From positions 1 through 64,000 of the forward strand of contig JAFDED010000006.1 of assembly GCA_019310535.1 (NCBI GenBank): a stretch of DNA of 64,000 nucleotides, in the 5' to 3' direction. Positions 53,559-62,276 of this stretch are shown in pieces. Position 1 is the first letter of the stretch. Each line of letters starts with the position of its first letter. This DNA is from Deltaproteobacteria bacterium. GTDB taxonomy: Bacteria > Desulfobacterota > JAFDED01. The notes under the pieces were generated by a model. The model was not told the DNA's origin. It saw nothing but the letters and a program-made list of their open reading frames with translations, and did not search any database. The translations under genes and the position numbers were made by a program.

Positions 53559-55283
53559 TCAATAGACTCTTTCCTTCGGCTGATACCGGGTTACGGTAAC
53601 AGGCTTGGTACGAACCTCCAGCCCGTCCGGCCCGCGGAAGACGAGTGTGTGCCTCAGCCAGTCGGCGTCGTCGCGGTGAGGGAAGTCCTCCCGAAAGTGA
53701 GCGCCGCGGCTCTCCCGGCGGGTCAGCGCCGCGGTTGCAATCACTTCCGCAAGGTCGATCATGTGTCCCAGCTCGATGCGCTCGGTGAGTTCGGTGTTGA
53801 AGGCCATACCGCGGTCCTGCTGCCCGACCCTGGAGAGGGAATCCCGCAGCCCCCGCAGATCGGCCAGCGCCCGGTTCAGGGAGGATTCGGTGCGGAACAC
53901 GGAGCAGTTCTCCATCATGGTTTCCTTGAGGGACTGGCGGAGCGCATGGGTATGCAGGCTGCCGTCGGCGGAGCGCAGGCCGTCGAGCCGGGAGGCGATA
54001 TCTCGGCCGGCGTCCGGGCGCGGAGAAACCCGCCTGACATCATGGAGTGAGTCCGCCATGGATATTCCCGCACGCCGCCCGAAGACCACCAGGTCCAGCA
54101 GTGAGTTGCAGCCCAGGCGGTTAGCCCCGTGGACCGACACACACGCGCACTCCCCGGCTGCGTAAAGCCCGGGAGCGACTGTTCCCCGCTCGTCCCGCAG
54201 GACCCTCCCATCGATGTCCGTGGGGATGCCGCCCATGATGTAGTGGCAGGTGGGATGCACGGGAATGGGCTCCTCCGCCGGGTCGATGCCGAGATAGATG
54301 CGCACGAAGGATGCAATGTCGTGCAGCCGCTCTTCGATGAGAGACTTTCCCAGGTAAGTCAGGTCCAGGTGGATGTAATCCTTCCCGCCGATACCACGAC
54401 CCTCCCGGATCTCGGTGAGCATGGCCCGGCTGACCACGTCGCGGGCTGCAAGGTCCTTCACCGTGGGGGCGTAGCGCTCCATGAACCGCTCTCCGGCATC
54501 GTTGCGCAGTATTCCCCCCTCACCGCGGGCCGCCTCGCTGATAAGAATGCCCATGTTCCTGATGCCCGTAGGGTGGAACTGCACAAACTCCATGTCCTGC
54601 AGCGGAATTCCTGACTCCAGAGCGATGACAAAGCCGTCACCGGTGCCCGCGAAAGCGTTGGAGGTGGTCTTGAAGATCTGCCCGAGCCCGCCGGTGGCCA
54701 GCATCACGAATGGGGAATGAAAAATGTGAACCTCTCCGGTAGCAAGCTCCATGGCCGCCAGGCCGCAGCATGCCCCATCGTTCATCAACAGGGAAAGCAC
54801 GTGCCATTCGTGGTGGAATGTAATGCACTTCCGGAGGCACTGTTCGTACAGGGTGTCCATGATTACGCGCCCCGTGTGATCCGATGCATAGCAGGCCCGC
54901 TTGACGGGACCCTCGCCGTGCTTACGGGTATGACCTCCGAAGGGACGCTGCGCGATGAGGCCATCCGTCGTTCTGCTGAAAGGCACGCCCATGTGCTCAA
55001 GCTCGTAAACGGCCCGGGCCGAATCTTTTGCCAATATCTCGACGGCGTCCTGGTCTCCCAGGTAGTCGCTCCCCTTGACGGTGTCGAACATGAGCCATTC
55101 CCAGTGGTCCTCTTCCTCGTTGCCCAGAGGAGCAACGATCCCACCCTGGGCGGTGGCTGAGTGTGAGCGGGTTGCAAACACCTTTGTAATTACAGCCACC
55201 TTCCCCCTTTCCGCCACTTCGAGGGCCGCTCGAAGGCCGGCCATGCCCGCTCCCACAATTACCGCGTCATATTCAAACGTCAT
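53559..55283 (-). CDS. sdhA: succinate dehydrogenase/fumarate reductase flavoprotein subunit
   Basis: Interconverts succinate and fumarate at a covalent FAD. Residues 7-18 are the GAGMAGLRAA dinucleotide fold. The FAD-linking His is His41 in ATRSHSATAQGG. The active-site block RYAPTVKDLAARDVVSRAM and HPTCHYIMGGIPTD follow, with VHGANRLGCNSLLDLVVFGR near 375. The ATG at 55283 (or 55286) has AAAGG at a good distance and gives the usual short N terminus; a start at 55298 is possible. It lies between citrate synthase and sdhB, in the same direction as both. Confidence 0.93.
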   Translation of the reverse strand: MTFEYDAVIVGAGMAGLRAALEVAERGKVAVITKVFATRSHSATAQGGIVAPLGNEEEDHWEWLMFDTVKGSDYLGDQDAVEILAKDSARAVYELEHMGVPFSRTTDGLIAQRPFGGHTRKHGEGPVKRACYASDHTGRVIMDTLYEQCLRKCITFHHEWHVLSLLMNDGACCGLAAMELATGEVHIFHSPFVMLATGGLGQIFKTTSNAFAGTGDGFVIALESGIPLQDMEFVQFHPTGIRNMGILISEAARGEGGILRNDAGERFMERYAPTVKDLAARDVVSRAMLTEIREGRGIGGKDYIHLDLTYLGKSLIEERLHDIASFVRIYLGIDPAEEPIPVHPTCHYIMGGIPTDIDGRVLRDERGTVAPGLYAAGECACVSVHGANRLGCNSLLDLVVFGRRAGISMADSLHDVRRVSPRPDAGRDIASRLDGLRSADGSLHTHALRQSLKETMMENCSVFRTESSLNRALADLRGLRDSLSRVGQQDRGMAFNTELTERIELGHMIDLAEVIATAALTRRESRGAHFREDFPHRDDADWLRHTLVFRGPDGLEVRTKPVTVTRYQPKERVY

Positions 55284-55357
55284 CATCGGGCCTTTCATAA
55301 ATCGGAAATAAAGCCGAAATGTGAATATCGAAATTCAAATTTTGGTTATTTCCTAAT

Positions 55358-56536
55358 TCACCGTCGATCCATGGGGATATATTCGCATGCTTCGGGCCCG
55401 CAGTACCTGCCTGTATATTCAGACTCCGGCCTGTAAAGGGCGGGCTTGGGCTGGGCCTCGGCGAACTTCTCCTCCAGAACGTGCGCGCACCATCCGGAGA
55501 TGCGGGAAATGGCGAAGACAGCCGTGAACAGGTCCGTGGGTATGCCCATCAGGTGGAACACAATGGGAGAGTAAAAATCCACGTTGGGATAAATCCCCCT
55601 TTTTTTCTTCCGTGTAACCTCTTGCATGAAGGTATTTTCCACCTCTCTGGAAATTTCCAGCAAGCGGAAGTCCCCCGCGCGTTCCGAGATTCTCTTGGCG
55701 AACTCCTTGATCACCACGGCCCTGGGGTCCTGGGTGCGGTAAACCGCATGCCCCATTCCCATAATCTTCTCGCCCCCGGCCAGGCGCTCACGCACCCAAT
55801 CCGCCGCCTTCTCCGGACTTCCAATCTCGGTGAGCATCCGCATCACCTGAATGTTGGCCCCGCCGTGGAGCTCCCCGGAGAGCGCCCCCAGGGCCGCCAC
55901 GACGGCCGCATACATGGTTGCCCGGGTGGAGGCGATCTGGCGGCCGGCAAAGGTGGATGCGTTGAATGAATGCTCGGCGTGGAGGATCAGGAAGACATCG
56001 AACTCCCTCGCTGTATCGGCGTCCGGCGGCGTACCGTTCAACATGGCCAGAAAGTCAGCGCCATGCGACAGCGAGGAAGATGGGGGAACTATTTCCAGGC
56101 CCGACCGAATCCGATGCCAGTACGCCACCACTGTGGGAATCTGGGCGATGAGCCGTATCGCTTTCTTCTCGTTGGCTTCATGGGTCTCCACCTGCGAGTC
56201 GGGATCAAAGTCCGGCATCATGCTGACCATGGTCTGGAGCACCTCCATGGGTGGTGCCGTGGCGGGCCTGCTCTTGAGGTGATCGACCATAAGGTCCGGC
56301 AGTCGCCTGTGCTCCCTCAATTGCTGGTCAAACCGCTCCAGGGCGCCGGGGCCGGGCAGCTTCCCATACAGAAGAAGATGGGCCACCTCTTCGTATGTCG
56401 AGAAGCGCGACAGTTCTACTGCGTCATACCCTCGATATATCAATTTTCCTATTTTGCCGTTGACATCGCTTATCCTGGAATCGGCCACCACAATCCCGCG
56501 GAGGCCGATATTTTTGGTCTCTGTAGAGGCTGCCAT
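55358..56536 (-). CDS. citrate synthase / 2-methylcitrate synthase family protein
   Basis: Condenses acetyl-CoA (or propionyl-CoA) with oxaloacetate. The 392-residue protein has ELHGGANIQVMRM near 235 with the first catalytic His, GMGHAVYRTQDPRA near 275 with the second, and YPNVDFYSPIVFH near 330 with the catalytic Asp. GGAGGG precedes the ATG. It heads the operon gltA-sdhA-sdhB, a logical partial TCA set. The sequence alone does not separate citrate synthase from methylcitrate synthase. Confidence 0.9.
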   Translation of the reverse strand: MAASTETKNIGLRGIVVADSRISDVNGKIGKLIYRGYDAVELSRFSTYEEVAHLLLYGKLPGPGALERFDQQLREHRRLPDLMVDHLKSRPATAPPMEVLQTMVSMMPDFDPDSQVETHEANEKKAIRLIAQIPTVVAYWHRIRSGLEIVPPSSSLSHGADFLAMLNGTPPDADTAREFDVFLILHAEHSFNASTFAGRQIASTRATMYAAVVAALGALSGELHGGANIQVMRMLTEIGSPEKAADWVRERLAGGEKIMGMGHAVYRTQDPRAVVIKEFAKRISERAGDFRLLEISREVENTFMQEVTRKKKRGIYPNVDFYSPIVFHLMGIPTDLFTAVFAISRISGWCAHVLEEKFAEAQPKPALYRPESEYTGRYCGPEACEYIPMDRR

Positions 56537-56865
56537 AATAGAGCCCTCCTTTCAATGAGGGGCGCATCAATGATATTCTGTAAAAGGCACAAGGAATCAA
56601 CGCGGTACATCCGTCATATCGATCCCGTAATACGCATTAGATTCTTGAAGAGGACATTCACCTGTTCGACTTGTTTTTTTAAACTGTTAGTCATACATTC
56701 AATATAAGTATTCATGTTTGCCTGTGCAACCGAAAATGCGGTGCGAGTTCGAAAGATTTTACCTGAGAATAAGCTGTCTCAGTCTGGTGCAGGATGTTAC
56801 CTTTACCCGAGGGGTGAATCAGGTCAGGTATTGTAATTTTCATCACTTGCCAGGGGGAGGATCAC
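56537..56865. other. 329-bp divergent intergenic region
   Basis: Promoter region for the leftward citrate synthase operon and the rightward FMN-enzyme operon. GGGGCGCATC near 56561 matches half of the palindrome at 33459. No promoter close to consensus stands out. Confidence 0.4.
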
Positions 56866-57900
56866 ATGGATTTGACAGAAGTGAGGGAACGGGCCAGGGA
56901 AAAGATGAAAGGCGTCTGCGGGGTTTACAAGGTCTGCGACGGCATGCCCGAGAGACTCTGCCAGGGGATCAAGTACGGAAAGCCCATCGGCATCGGGGGC
57001 GTTTCCACAGGAGCCAGCTTCACCGCCAATGTGGAAGCGCTGGACCAATTTAAACTCAAGACCAGGCTGATCGCGCCCCACGCAGAGCCTGATATGAAGG
57101 CCTCATTCCTTGGGCGAGAGGTGGCTTTTCCGATCTTCTGTACCTCGATGAGCGGGGTAAAGATCAGCATGGGGGGTGGCATTATAGAGCTTGAATTTGC
57201 CCGGGCCGTCATGCAGGGGTGCAAAGCCGCGGGCACCATCGGGTTCATAGGCGATGGGGCAGAGACATTCGAGGACCGACCGGGCCTACAAGCCATACTG
57301 GAGGCCGGCGGATGGGGTGTTCAGATATTCAAACCGCGGGATCAAAAGATCCTTCTTGCCCTGATCCAGGAAGCTGAAAAGGCCGGCGCCATCGCCGTCG
57401 GTGTGGACGTGGACGGTGCGGGCTCCGTGCCCATGGCCATGAAAGGGCAGCCGGTTTTCCGCAAATCCATTGAAGAGCTCAAAGAACTGGTCCAGTCCAC
57501 GAGCCTGCCATTTATCATCAAGGGGATCACCAGCGAAGAGGACGCTGAGCTGGCCCTGGAGACAGGATGCAAGGTGGTGAGCATCTCCAATCACGGGGGG
57601 CGGGTTCTTGACCACATGCTGGGAGTGGCCGAGGTGCTGCCCCGGCTGGTGCCCCTATTGAAGGGAAACGTTACTATCACCGCGGACGGAGGTGTGCGGA
57701 CCGGATTCGACGTCATCAAAATGCTGGCCCTGGGGGCGGACTTCGTGATGGTGGGAAGGGAAATGATCCGTGCGGCCATCGGCGGTGGCCCCGAGGGAAT
57801 CCGTCTGGAGATGGAGTTTCTCTCCAAGGACCTGCGAAAGGCCATGATCATGACCGGCAGCAACAGCCTGTCCGATATCGATGAACGGATTTTCGCTTGA
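56866..57900 (+). CDS. FMN-dependent alpha-hydroxy-acid dehydrogenase family protein
   Basis: A 344-residue TIM-barrel flavoprotein, like lactate or glycolate oxidases and their anaerobic relatives. The catalytic His and substrate Arg are in ISNHGGRVLDHM near 245, and FMN phosphate binds at ITADGGVRTGFDVIKMLALGADFV near 268-290. An N-terminal Cys-rich stretch (CGVYKVCDGMPERLCQG, Cys18, 24, 32) is unusual for the plain oxidases but common in clostridial members. In an anaerobe it is likely a dehydrogenase. It leads a rightward set with a small unknown protein and the MetF/MetV fusion. Confidence 0.85.
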   Translation: MDLTEVRERAREKMKGVCGVYKVCDGMPERLCQGIKYGKPIGIGGVSTGASFTANVEALDQFKLKTRLIAPHAEPDMKASFLGREVAFPIFCTSMSGVKISMGGGIIELEFARAVMQGCKAAGTIGFIGDGAETFEDRPGLQAILEAGGWGVQIFKPRDQKILLALIQEAEKAGAIAVGVDVDGAGSVPMAMKGQPVFRKSIEELKELVQSTSLPFIIKGITSEEDAELALETGCKVVSISNHGGRVLDHMLGVAEVLPRLVPLLKGNVTITADGGVRTGFDVIKMLALGADFVMVGREMIRAAIGGGPEGIRLEMEFLSKDLRKAMIMTGSNSLSDIDERIFA

Positions 57901-57954
57901 ATCCGGATCAGGCCTGAACGGCCGATGAATATCCATAAAAGGAGAAAGGAAAAG

Positions 57955-58371
57955 ATGAAAATACAGGAAAGCAAACACCTCAGGCTCCAGCAGCAGGTTG
58001 ACTGTTTTCTGGAGGCCGATGCCAAGTGGGAGTTAGCGCACTTTGTGCAAGCCGGAGCGACTGGGGATGAGCATGAAGATGCCTTGAAGTTCCTCGCGTT
58101 GCTTCTCATCCATGCCATGGAGGAGCGTGCGTCCGGAATCATATTGGAGCCCGGTCATCCCACGATTTTTGTGGTGGAAGGATCTCACGTCAAATTGCCG
58201 GCGGTACAGGAGAACGTGATGCGGCATTCCAGGGAGATCCTGTGCCAAATCGCCGGTGTTGAGGGCGAGATTACCCGAAGTCCATTAATACTCGGTATAC
58301 GGGGCGAGAGCATGGAATTCCAGATAGAAAAGAACGGCGATGCCGTTGCCATCAACCTGCCTCCGCTTTGA
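57955..58371 (+). CDS. unrecognised small protein between FMN enzyme and MetF/MetV
   Basis: A 138-residue soluble protein, alternating helix and strand (RLQQQVDCFLEAD, ERASGIILEPGHPTIFVVEG). No signal peptide or cysteine cluster. AAAGGA lies upstream of the ATG at 57955. It is 54 bases after the FMN enzyme and 94 bases before the folate enzyme, so it is probably in their operon. I know no family. Confidence 0.65.
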   Translation: MKIQESKHLRLQQQVDCFLEADAKWELAHFVQAGATGDEHEDALKFLALLLIHAMEERASGIILEPGHPTIFVVEGSHVKLPAVQENVMRHSREILCQIAGVEGEITRSPLILGIRGESMEFQIEKNGDAVAINLPPL

Positions 58372-58465
58372 GAGCAATACCCCGATGGGCGGGAAGACTT
58401 AAGGGAATTTGGCTGAGGAAAGATAATTCATCTCGAACACTTACTCATAAGAAAAAGGAAAACGC

Positions 58466-60049
58466 TTGAAACGTACTTTTCGGGAATATGTCGAGGATAA
58501 CACGTCATTTGTCCGTACCATGGAATTCGTGTCCGGAAGGGGCTCCCGGGGAAAAAGCGTGGACGATTTTCTGGCCCTGGCCCAAAAGGCGGTTGAGGAC
58601 GATCTGATTCAAGCATTGAGCATCACCGACAACCCCGGCGGCCATCCTGCCCTGGCCCCTGATGTCCTGGGCGAGGCGCTGCGGGATATGGGCATGGACT
58701 GTCTGGTCCATTTTACATGCAAAGATAAGAACCGGAATCAGATTGAAAGCCGCTTGCACGCTCTGGACCGAGCATGCCTGCCCAATATCCTGGTTATGAC
58801 GGGAGATTATCCCAGCTACGGTTTCATGGGCCCGGCCAAGCCCGTCTTCGACCTGGACTCAGTGCACGTTCTGAGCCTCGTTGCTTCCTTGAACCGCGGC
58901 CATGTGGTAAACGGAGGCGCGCCCGGCGGGGATACCGCGCTTCCCACGACTGAGTTCTTCCAGGGTGCCGTGATTTCACCATTCAAGGCCTTTGAGGCCG
59001 AGATCCAGGCACAGTATGCCAAGCTCCGGCTCAAGCTGGCGGCGGGTGCCAGCTTCCTGGTTACCCAAGTTGGATTCGATGTGCGAAAGTTCGACGAACT
59101 TATCCGCATGGTACGCATGTGGAACGTAGATGTCCCCGTAATAGGCAATGTTTACATTCCGAGCCTGCAAGTGGCGCGCGCCATGCACCGCGGAACAGTT
59201 CCCGGGTGTGTGATCACCGATGAATTTATGGCAGAAATGGAGAAAGAGGCCGAAAGTAGTGATGGGGGCCGAGAGGCAAAGCTTCGGAGAGCCGGGCAGT
59301 TGATGGCCGTGTTGAAAGGCCTCGGATACAGGGGTGCACACATAGGAGGACCGGGGCTTAACTATGACTATATCCTGCGTGTTGAGGAAGAATTCAATAC
59401 ATGGAACGATCGCTGGACCGAACTGATTCCCCGGTTCCAATTTCCGCAGAAGGATGGTTATTACCTTTTCCAGCCTGACCCGGAGTCGGGCCTGAATTCC
59501 GGGGGGCTGAACGCTAAAGGCAATGCCTCCCCAAAGCACTGGACACTGCTGATATATCGTGCCCTTCACAGATGGATTTTCGATCCAACAGGTCCAATGC
59601 ATATGTCGGCCTGCCGGTTTTTCAGGTGGCTGGAGAAGAGCCGTCTCGAACGCCCGTTTACATATCTTGAATATTATCTCAAGGAAATCCTGTTCGATTG
59701 CTATCGATGCGGCGACTGTACCCTGGCTCACTTCGCCTTTCTGTGCCCCCAATCACAATGTCCAAAGTTCCTTCTCAACGGCGCATGCGGAGGCAGCCAC
59801 GAGGGCTGGTGCGAGGTTTACCCCGGGGAGCGCCGGTGCATCTATGTCAGGACATACGACAGGCTGCGGCCTTTCGGAGAGGAAGATTGCCTGGCCGGCA
59901 GGGTACTCCCGCCCAGAAACTGGGCGCTGAACGAGCGCTGCTCCTGGGGCAATTATTTCATGGGCAGAGACCATGTCTCCAAGCTTGATGATTATCCCAG
60001 GCCGGCCTGCGGGGAGCCTTCCAGAGATAAAGGGAGGGATGCGCGTTGA
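58466..60049 (+). CDS. methylenetetrahydrofolate reductase MetF domain fused to MetV-like C-terminal domain
   Basis: Reduces methylene- to methyl-tetrahydrofolate in C1 metabolism. The 527-residue chain has an N-terminal TIM-barrel MTHFR region (ITDNPGGHPALAPDVLGEAL near 52-71, NILVMTGDYPSYG near 110, VTQVGFDVRKFDELI near 195) and a C-terminal Cys-rich MTHFR_C region (CYRCGDCTLAHFAFLCP near 413-429, then GACGGSHEGWCEVYPGERRC) that in acetogens is the separate MetV. The start is TTG after AAGGAAAACGC. It closes the operon with the FMN enzyme and the small protein. Its partner for electron input is not here. Confidence 0.85.
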   Translation: MKRTFREYVEDNTSFVRTMEFVSGRGSRGKSVDDFLALAQKAVEDDLIQALSITDNPGGHPALAPDVLGEALRDMGMDCLVHFTCKDKNRNQIESRLHALDRACLPNILVMTGDYPSYGFMGPAKPVFDLDSVHVLSLVASLNRGHVVNGGAPGGDTALPTTEFFQGAVISPFKAFEAEIQAQYAKLRLKLAAGASFLVTQVGFDVRKFDELIRMVRMWNVDVPVIGNVYIPSLQVARAMHRGTVPGCVITDEFMAEMEKEAESSDGGREAKLRRAGQLMAVLKGLGYRGAHIGGPGLNYDYILRVEEEFNTWNDRWTELIPRFQFPQKDGYYLFQPDPESGLNSGGLNAKGNASPKHWTLLIYRALHRWIFDPTGPMHMSACRFFRWLEKSRLERPFTYLEYYLKEILFDCYRCGDCTLAHFAFLCPQSQCPKFLLNGACGGSHEGWCEVYPGERRCIYVRTYDRLRPFGEEDCLAGRVLPPRNWALNERCSWGNYFMGRDHVSKLDDYPRPACGEPSRDKGRDAR

Positions 60050-60439
60050 TTCGGAAGATATCGCATGTTCGCCGCAGAAAAACATGATAAACTGTCAGTA
60101 ATTCGCCCGATAATTCACGTTAGTGTGCCAAAAAATGGTTGATTGTCATAACGTAAATCGGCCAGAACTGGGGAAAAAACATTAAGACACGTTCCGGGGG
60201 TCTCCTCCCCTGGAGATCAAGACCGGGAGGTGATCCTCCAGAGCCGCATCTACCTCTTTTTTCCCTTGAAATTTGGGGGAAACTCCTGGAAATTCGTTTC
60301 CAATCCTTCCCTTGACAAGTGAAGGATTCAGGGGTAGTCTACTTAAAGAAAAGCATTCAGGCTCAGGGATAGCCCCCCTGTTGGCGCGATCAATATATAT
60401 TGCGTTGGACAGGGTTTCAACGAAAGGTTTTAGGCGATT
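60050..60439. other. 390-bp intergenic region
   Basis: No gene I can support. A TTGACA occurs at about 60313 but its -10 partner (TAGTCT) is poor. The right end gives the ribosome site of the M50 protease gene. Confidence 0.4.
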
Positions 60440-61366
60440 ATGCCTGCCGATGAGTATCATTTCTATGAATCACCCGACAGTGGCGGGAAGTTATGGTTGA
60501 GGCAGAGGTGGCCCACGGTGACGCGGCAGACCTTTCCTACCATTCATGCTGTCCTGTTCATATCTACAGTATTCACCACCATCTTGGCCGGAGCACTTCA
60601 GGCGGGCGTCAATCCCCTTCAAAACCCGGCGGGAATAGTGCGGGGCATCCCCTTTTCTTTTACCCTTCTGTTCATTTTGCTCACCCATGAACTCGGCCAT
60701 TACCTGGCTGCCCGACGGCACCACATGGAGGTATCCCTTCCATATCTGATCCCGGCACCTTCATTTATTGGAACCTTTGGAGCATTCATCAAGATGCGTT
60801 CTCCGGTGAGAGACAAGCGCTCCTTGATGGATATAGGCGCGGCAGGACCGCTGGCGGGAGTGCTGGTGGCAATCCCCGTGCTGGTGGTGGGGCTGATGCT
60901 GTCGGAGATTCGGCCGGTTCTCGCAGGCCCGGGCGGGGCAGGGGGCATACAACTGGGCACATCTCTTCTTTTTGAATTCCTGACCCGCCTTACGGTCGGA
61001 ACTTTGCCGTCGCACCACGACTTGGTTCTTCATCCCGTGGCTTTTGCCGGTTGGATCGGTTTGCTGGTAACAGCACTCAACCTCCTGCCGGTGGGGCAAC
61101 TGGATGGCGGGCACGTACTATATGCGATCATGGGGCCGCGTTCGCAGGTGATATCACGGGCTGTGGTGGGCATCCTTGTGGTTCTAGGCATTTTCGGGTG
61201 GACGGGATGGCTGTTTTGGGCACTCCTGCTGACTATTCTGGGAAGCCGTCATCCCTTTCCTCTGGATTTCTGGACTCCCCTGGACAGGCGGCGCAAGATC
61301 ATCGGCTTTATCACCCTCGCCGTGTTTGTCCTTACCTTCACTCCCGTGCCTTTCCGAGGAATATAA
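60440..61366 (+). CDS. site-2 protease family (M50) membrane metalloprotease
   Basis: A 308-residue polytopic membrane protein with the zinc motif HELGH near residue 82 (LLTHELGHYLAARRH) and the second site LDGGHVLYA near 219, preceded by NLLPVGQ. Six or so hydrophobic segments. Members cut transmembrane substrates such as anti-sigma factors. It stands alone; the target is unknown. Confidence 0.85.
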   Translation: MPADEYHFYESPDSGGKLWLRQRWPTVTRQTFPTIHAVLFISTVFTTILAGALQAGVNPLQNPAGIVRGIPFSFTLLFILLTHELGHYLAARRHHMEVSLPYLIPAPSFIGTFGAFIKMRSPVRDKRSLMDIGAAGPLAGVLVAIPVLVVGLMLSEIRPVLAGPGGAGGIQLGTSLLFEFLTRLTVGTLPSHHDLVLHPVAFAGWIGLLVTALNLLPVGQLDGGHVLYAIMGPRSQVISRAVVGILVVLGIFGWTGWLFWALLLTILGSRHPFPLDFWTPLDRRRKIIGFITLAVFVLTFTPVPFRGI

Positions 61367-61590
61367 TCAGCGGCCACTTTATGTGATACTATACAATACA
61401 GGCAAAACCGGTTTTTCGTTTGGAAAGAGAGGGCGGATGCCCTCCATAATCCCCATTTTAACGCAAATTAAATACCACCCGAAATAGTGAACATGCCGCG
61501 CAACCTTTACTGTGTTGAGGGGTTAAGAATTTTAGAAGCAGATTCATGCTTCTAGTTATCCGATCCCATTTCTATTTACCCCTTTTTATC

Positions 61591-61625
61591 CCGCCGGACT
61601 TTGCAAAGAAGTCCGGCGGCTTTTT
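61591..61625 (+). terminator. Rho-independent terminator
   Basis: CCGCCGGACTT (61591-61601) pairs perfectly with AAGTCCGGCGG (61609-61619) around a 7-base loop, followed by CTTTTT. It is 225 bases after the M50 protease stop codon. Confidence 0.9.
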
Positions 61626-61793
61626 CATCAACATAGTAATCCCTGATTTATAGGTACATCACAAACTTCAACTTTATTCTCCGCCCTTTATACGCATGGA
61701 TCGTGCAACTCGAATAGATATGTCAAGATCGATCTGTGGGACCGCGCCCTATTCCCCCGGATAGAAATGTAAATCTGGGGGGAATTATTGGTC

Positions 61794-61823
61794 TTGACAT
61801 GTGAAATGTCACCTGAATATAAT
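61794..61823 (+). promoter_or_regulatory. consensus sigma-70 promoter with overlapping operator-like dyad
   Basis: TTGACA (61794-61799), 18 bases, TATAAT (61818-61823): all 12 consensus bases. The dyad TGACAT-GTGAA-ATGTCA (61795-61811) is a perfect 6-bp inverted repeat that overlaps the -35 box, the usual place for a repressor site. It drives the ABC transporter genes after a long leader. An iron- or substrate-responsive repressor is a guess. Confidence 0.8.
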
Positions 61824-62276
61824 CACACACGTAACCGATATTCCTTCCTACCAGGTGCACAATACACACTGACGTTGAGGCGGATGCGATCGATTTCGAG
61901 GACTTTCAGATTCCGGGTCCACGCTCTCCTTTCCCTCTTGATTCTCTGCTTCGGTTCAACTTGCTCAACAAATACGGGGTTAGGTATAATTCTAATTTTT
62001 CTGGACTGATCAGTTCCAGCCGCACCATCCGGTAGGGCTGGAAAGCCCCTGGTCGGTTGTTGCGTTTGTGCTTTATTTGTGGGGAATACAGGAATTGTAT
62101 TCATTTGGCGCTGGGTTAGGTGGTGCCTCGTGAGAAGTTTATAATTCCCTTGATAGTGAAAGTATGCAAGGTCACCCGCATATGCAAAAAAAAGAAGTGA
62201 ATTATAGAGTTCACCGAGTGTCCCGGGGGAGTCTGCGTGTTAAACCTTTTAACGATTCAATTAAGGAGGGTCGAGT

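Larger units (their letters stand above)
61367..62276. other. 910-bp region with terminator, consensus promoter and long leader
   Basis: No protein gene. 61591-61625 is the terminator after the M50 gene. 61794-61823 is a consensus promoter with an overlapping dyad. 61830-62276 is a leader of about 445 bases before the ABC transporter gene. Open frames in the leader are short and unconvincing. Confidence 0.6.

Noticed and set aside
49357-56536. A methylcitrate (propionate) cycle from PrpD-like and citrate-synthase-like genes
   Set aside because: No methylisocitrate lyase, the two genes are in separate operons, and the PrpD-like gene pairs with an HSA32-like gene.
61823-62104. 93-codon open frame antisense to the ABC transporter leader
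   Set aside because: No ribosome site or family; the plus strand is better explained as an untranslated leader.
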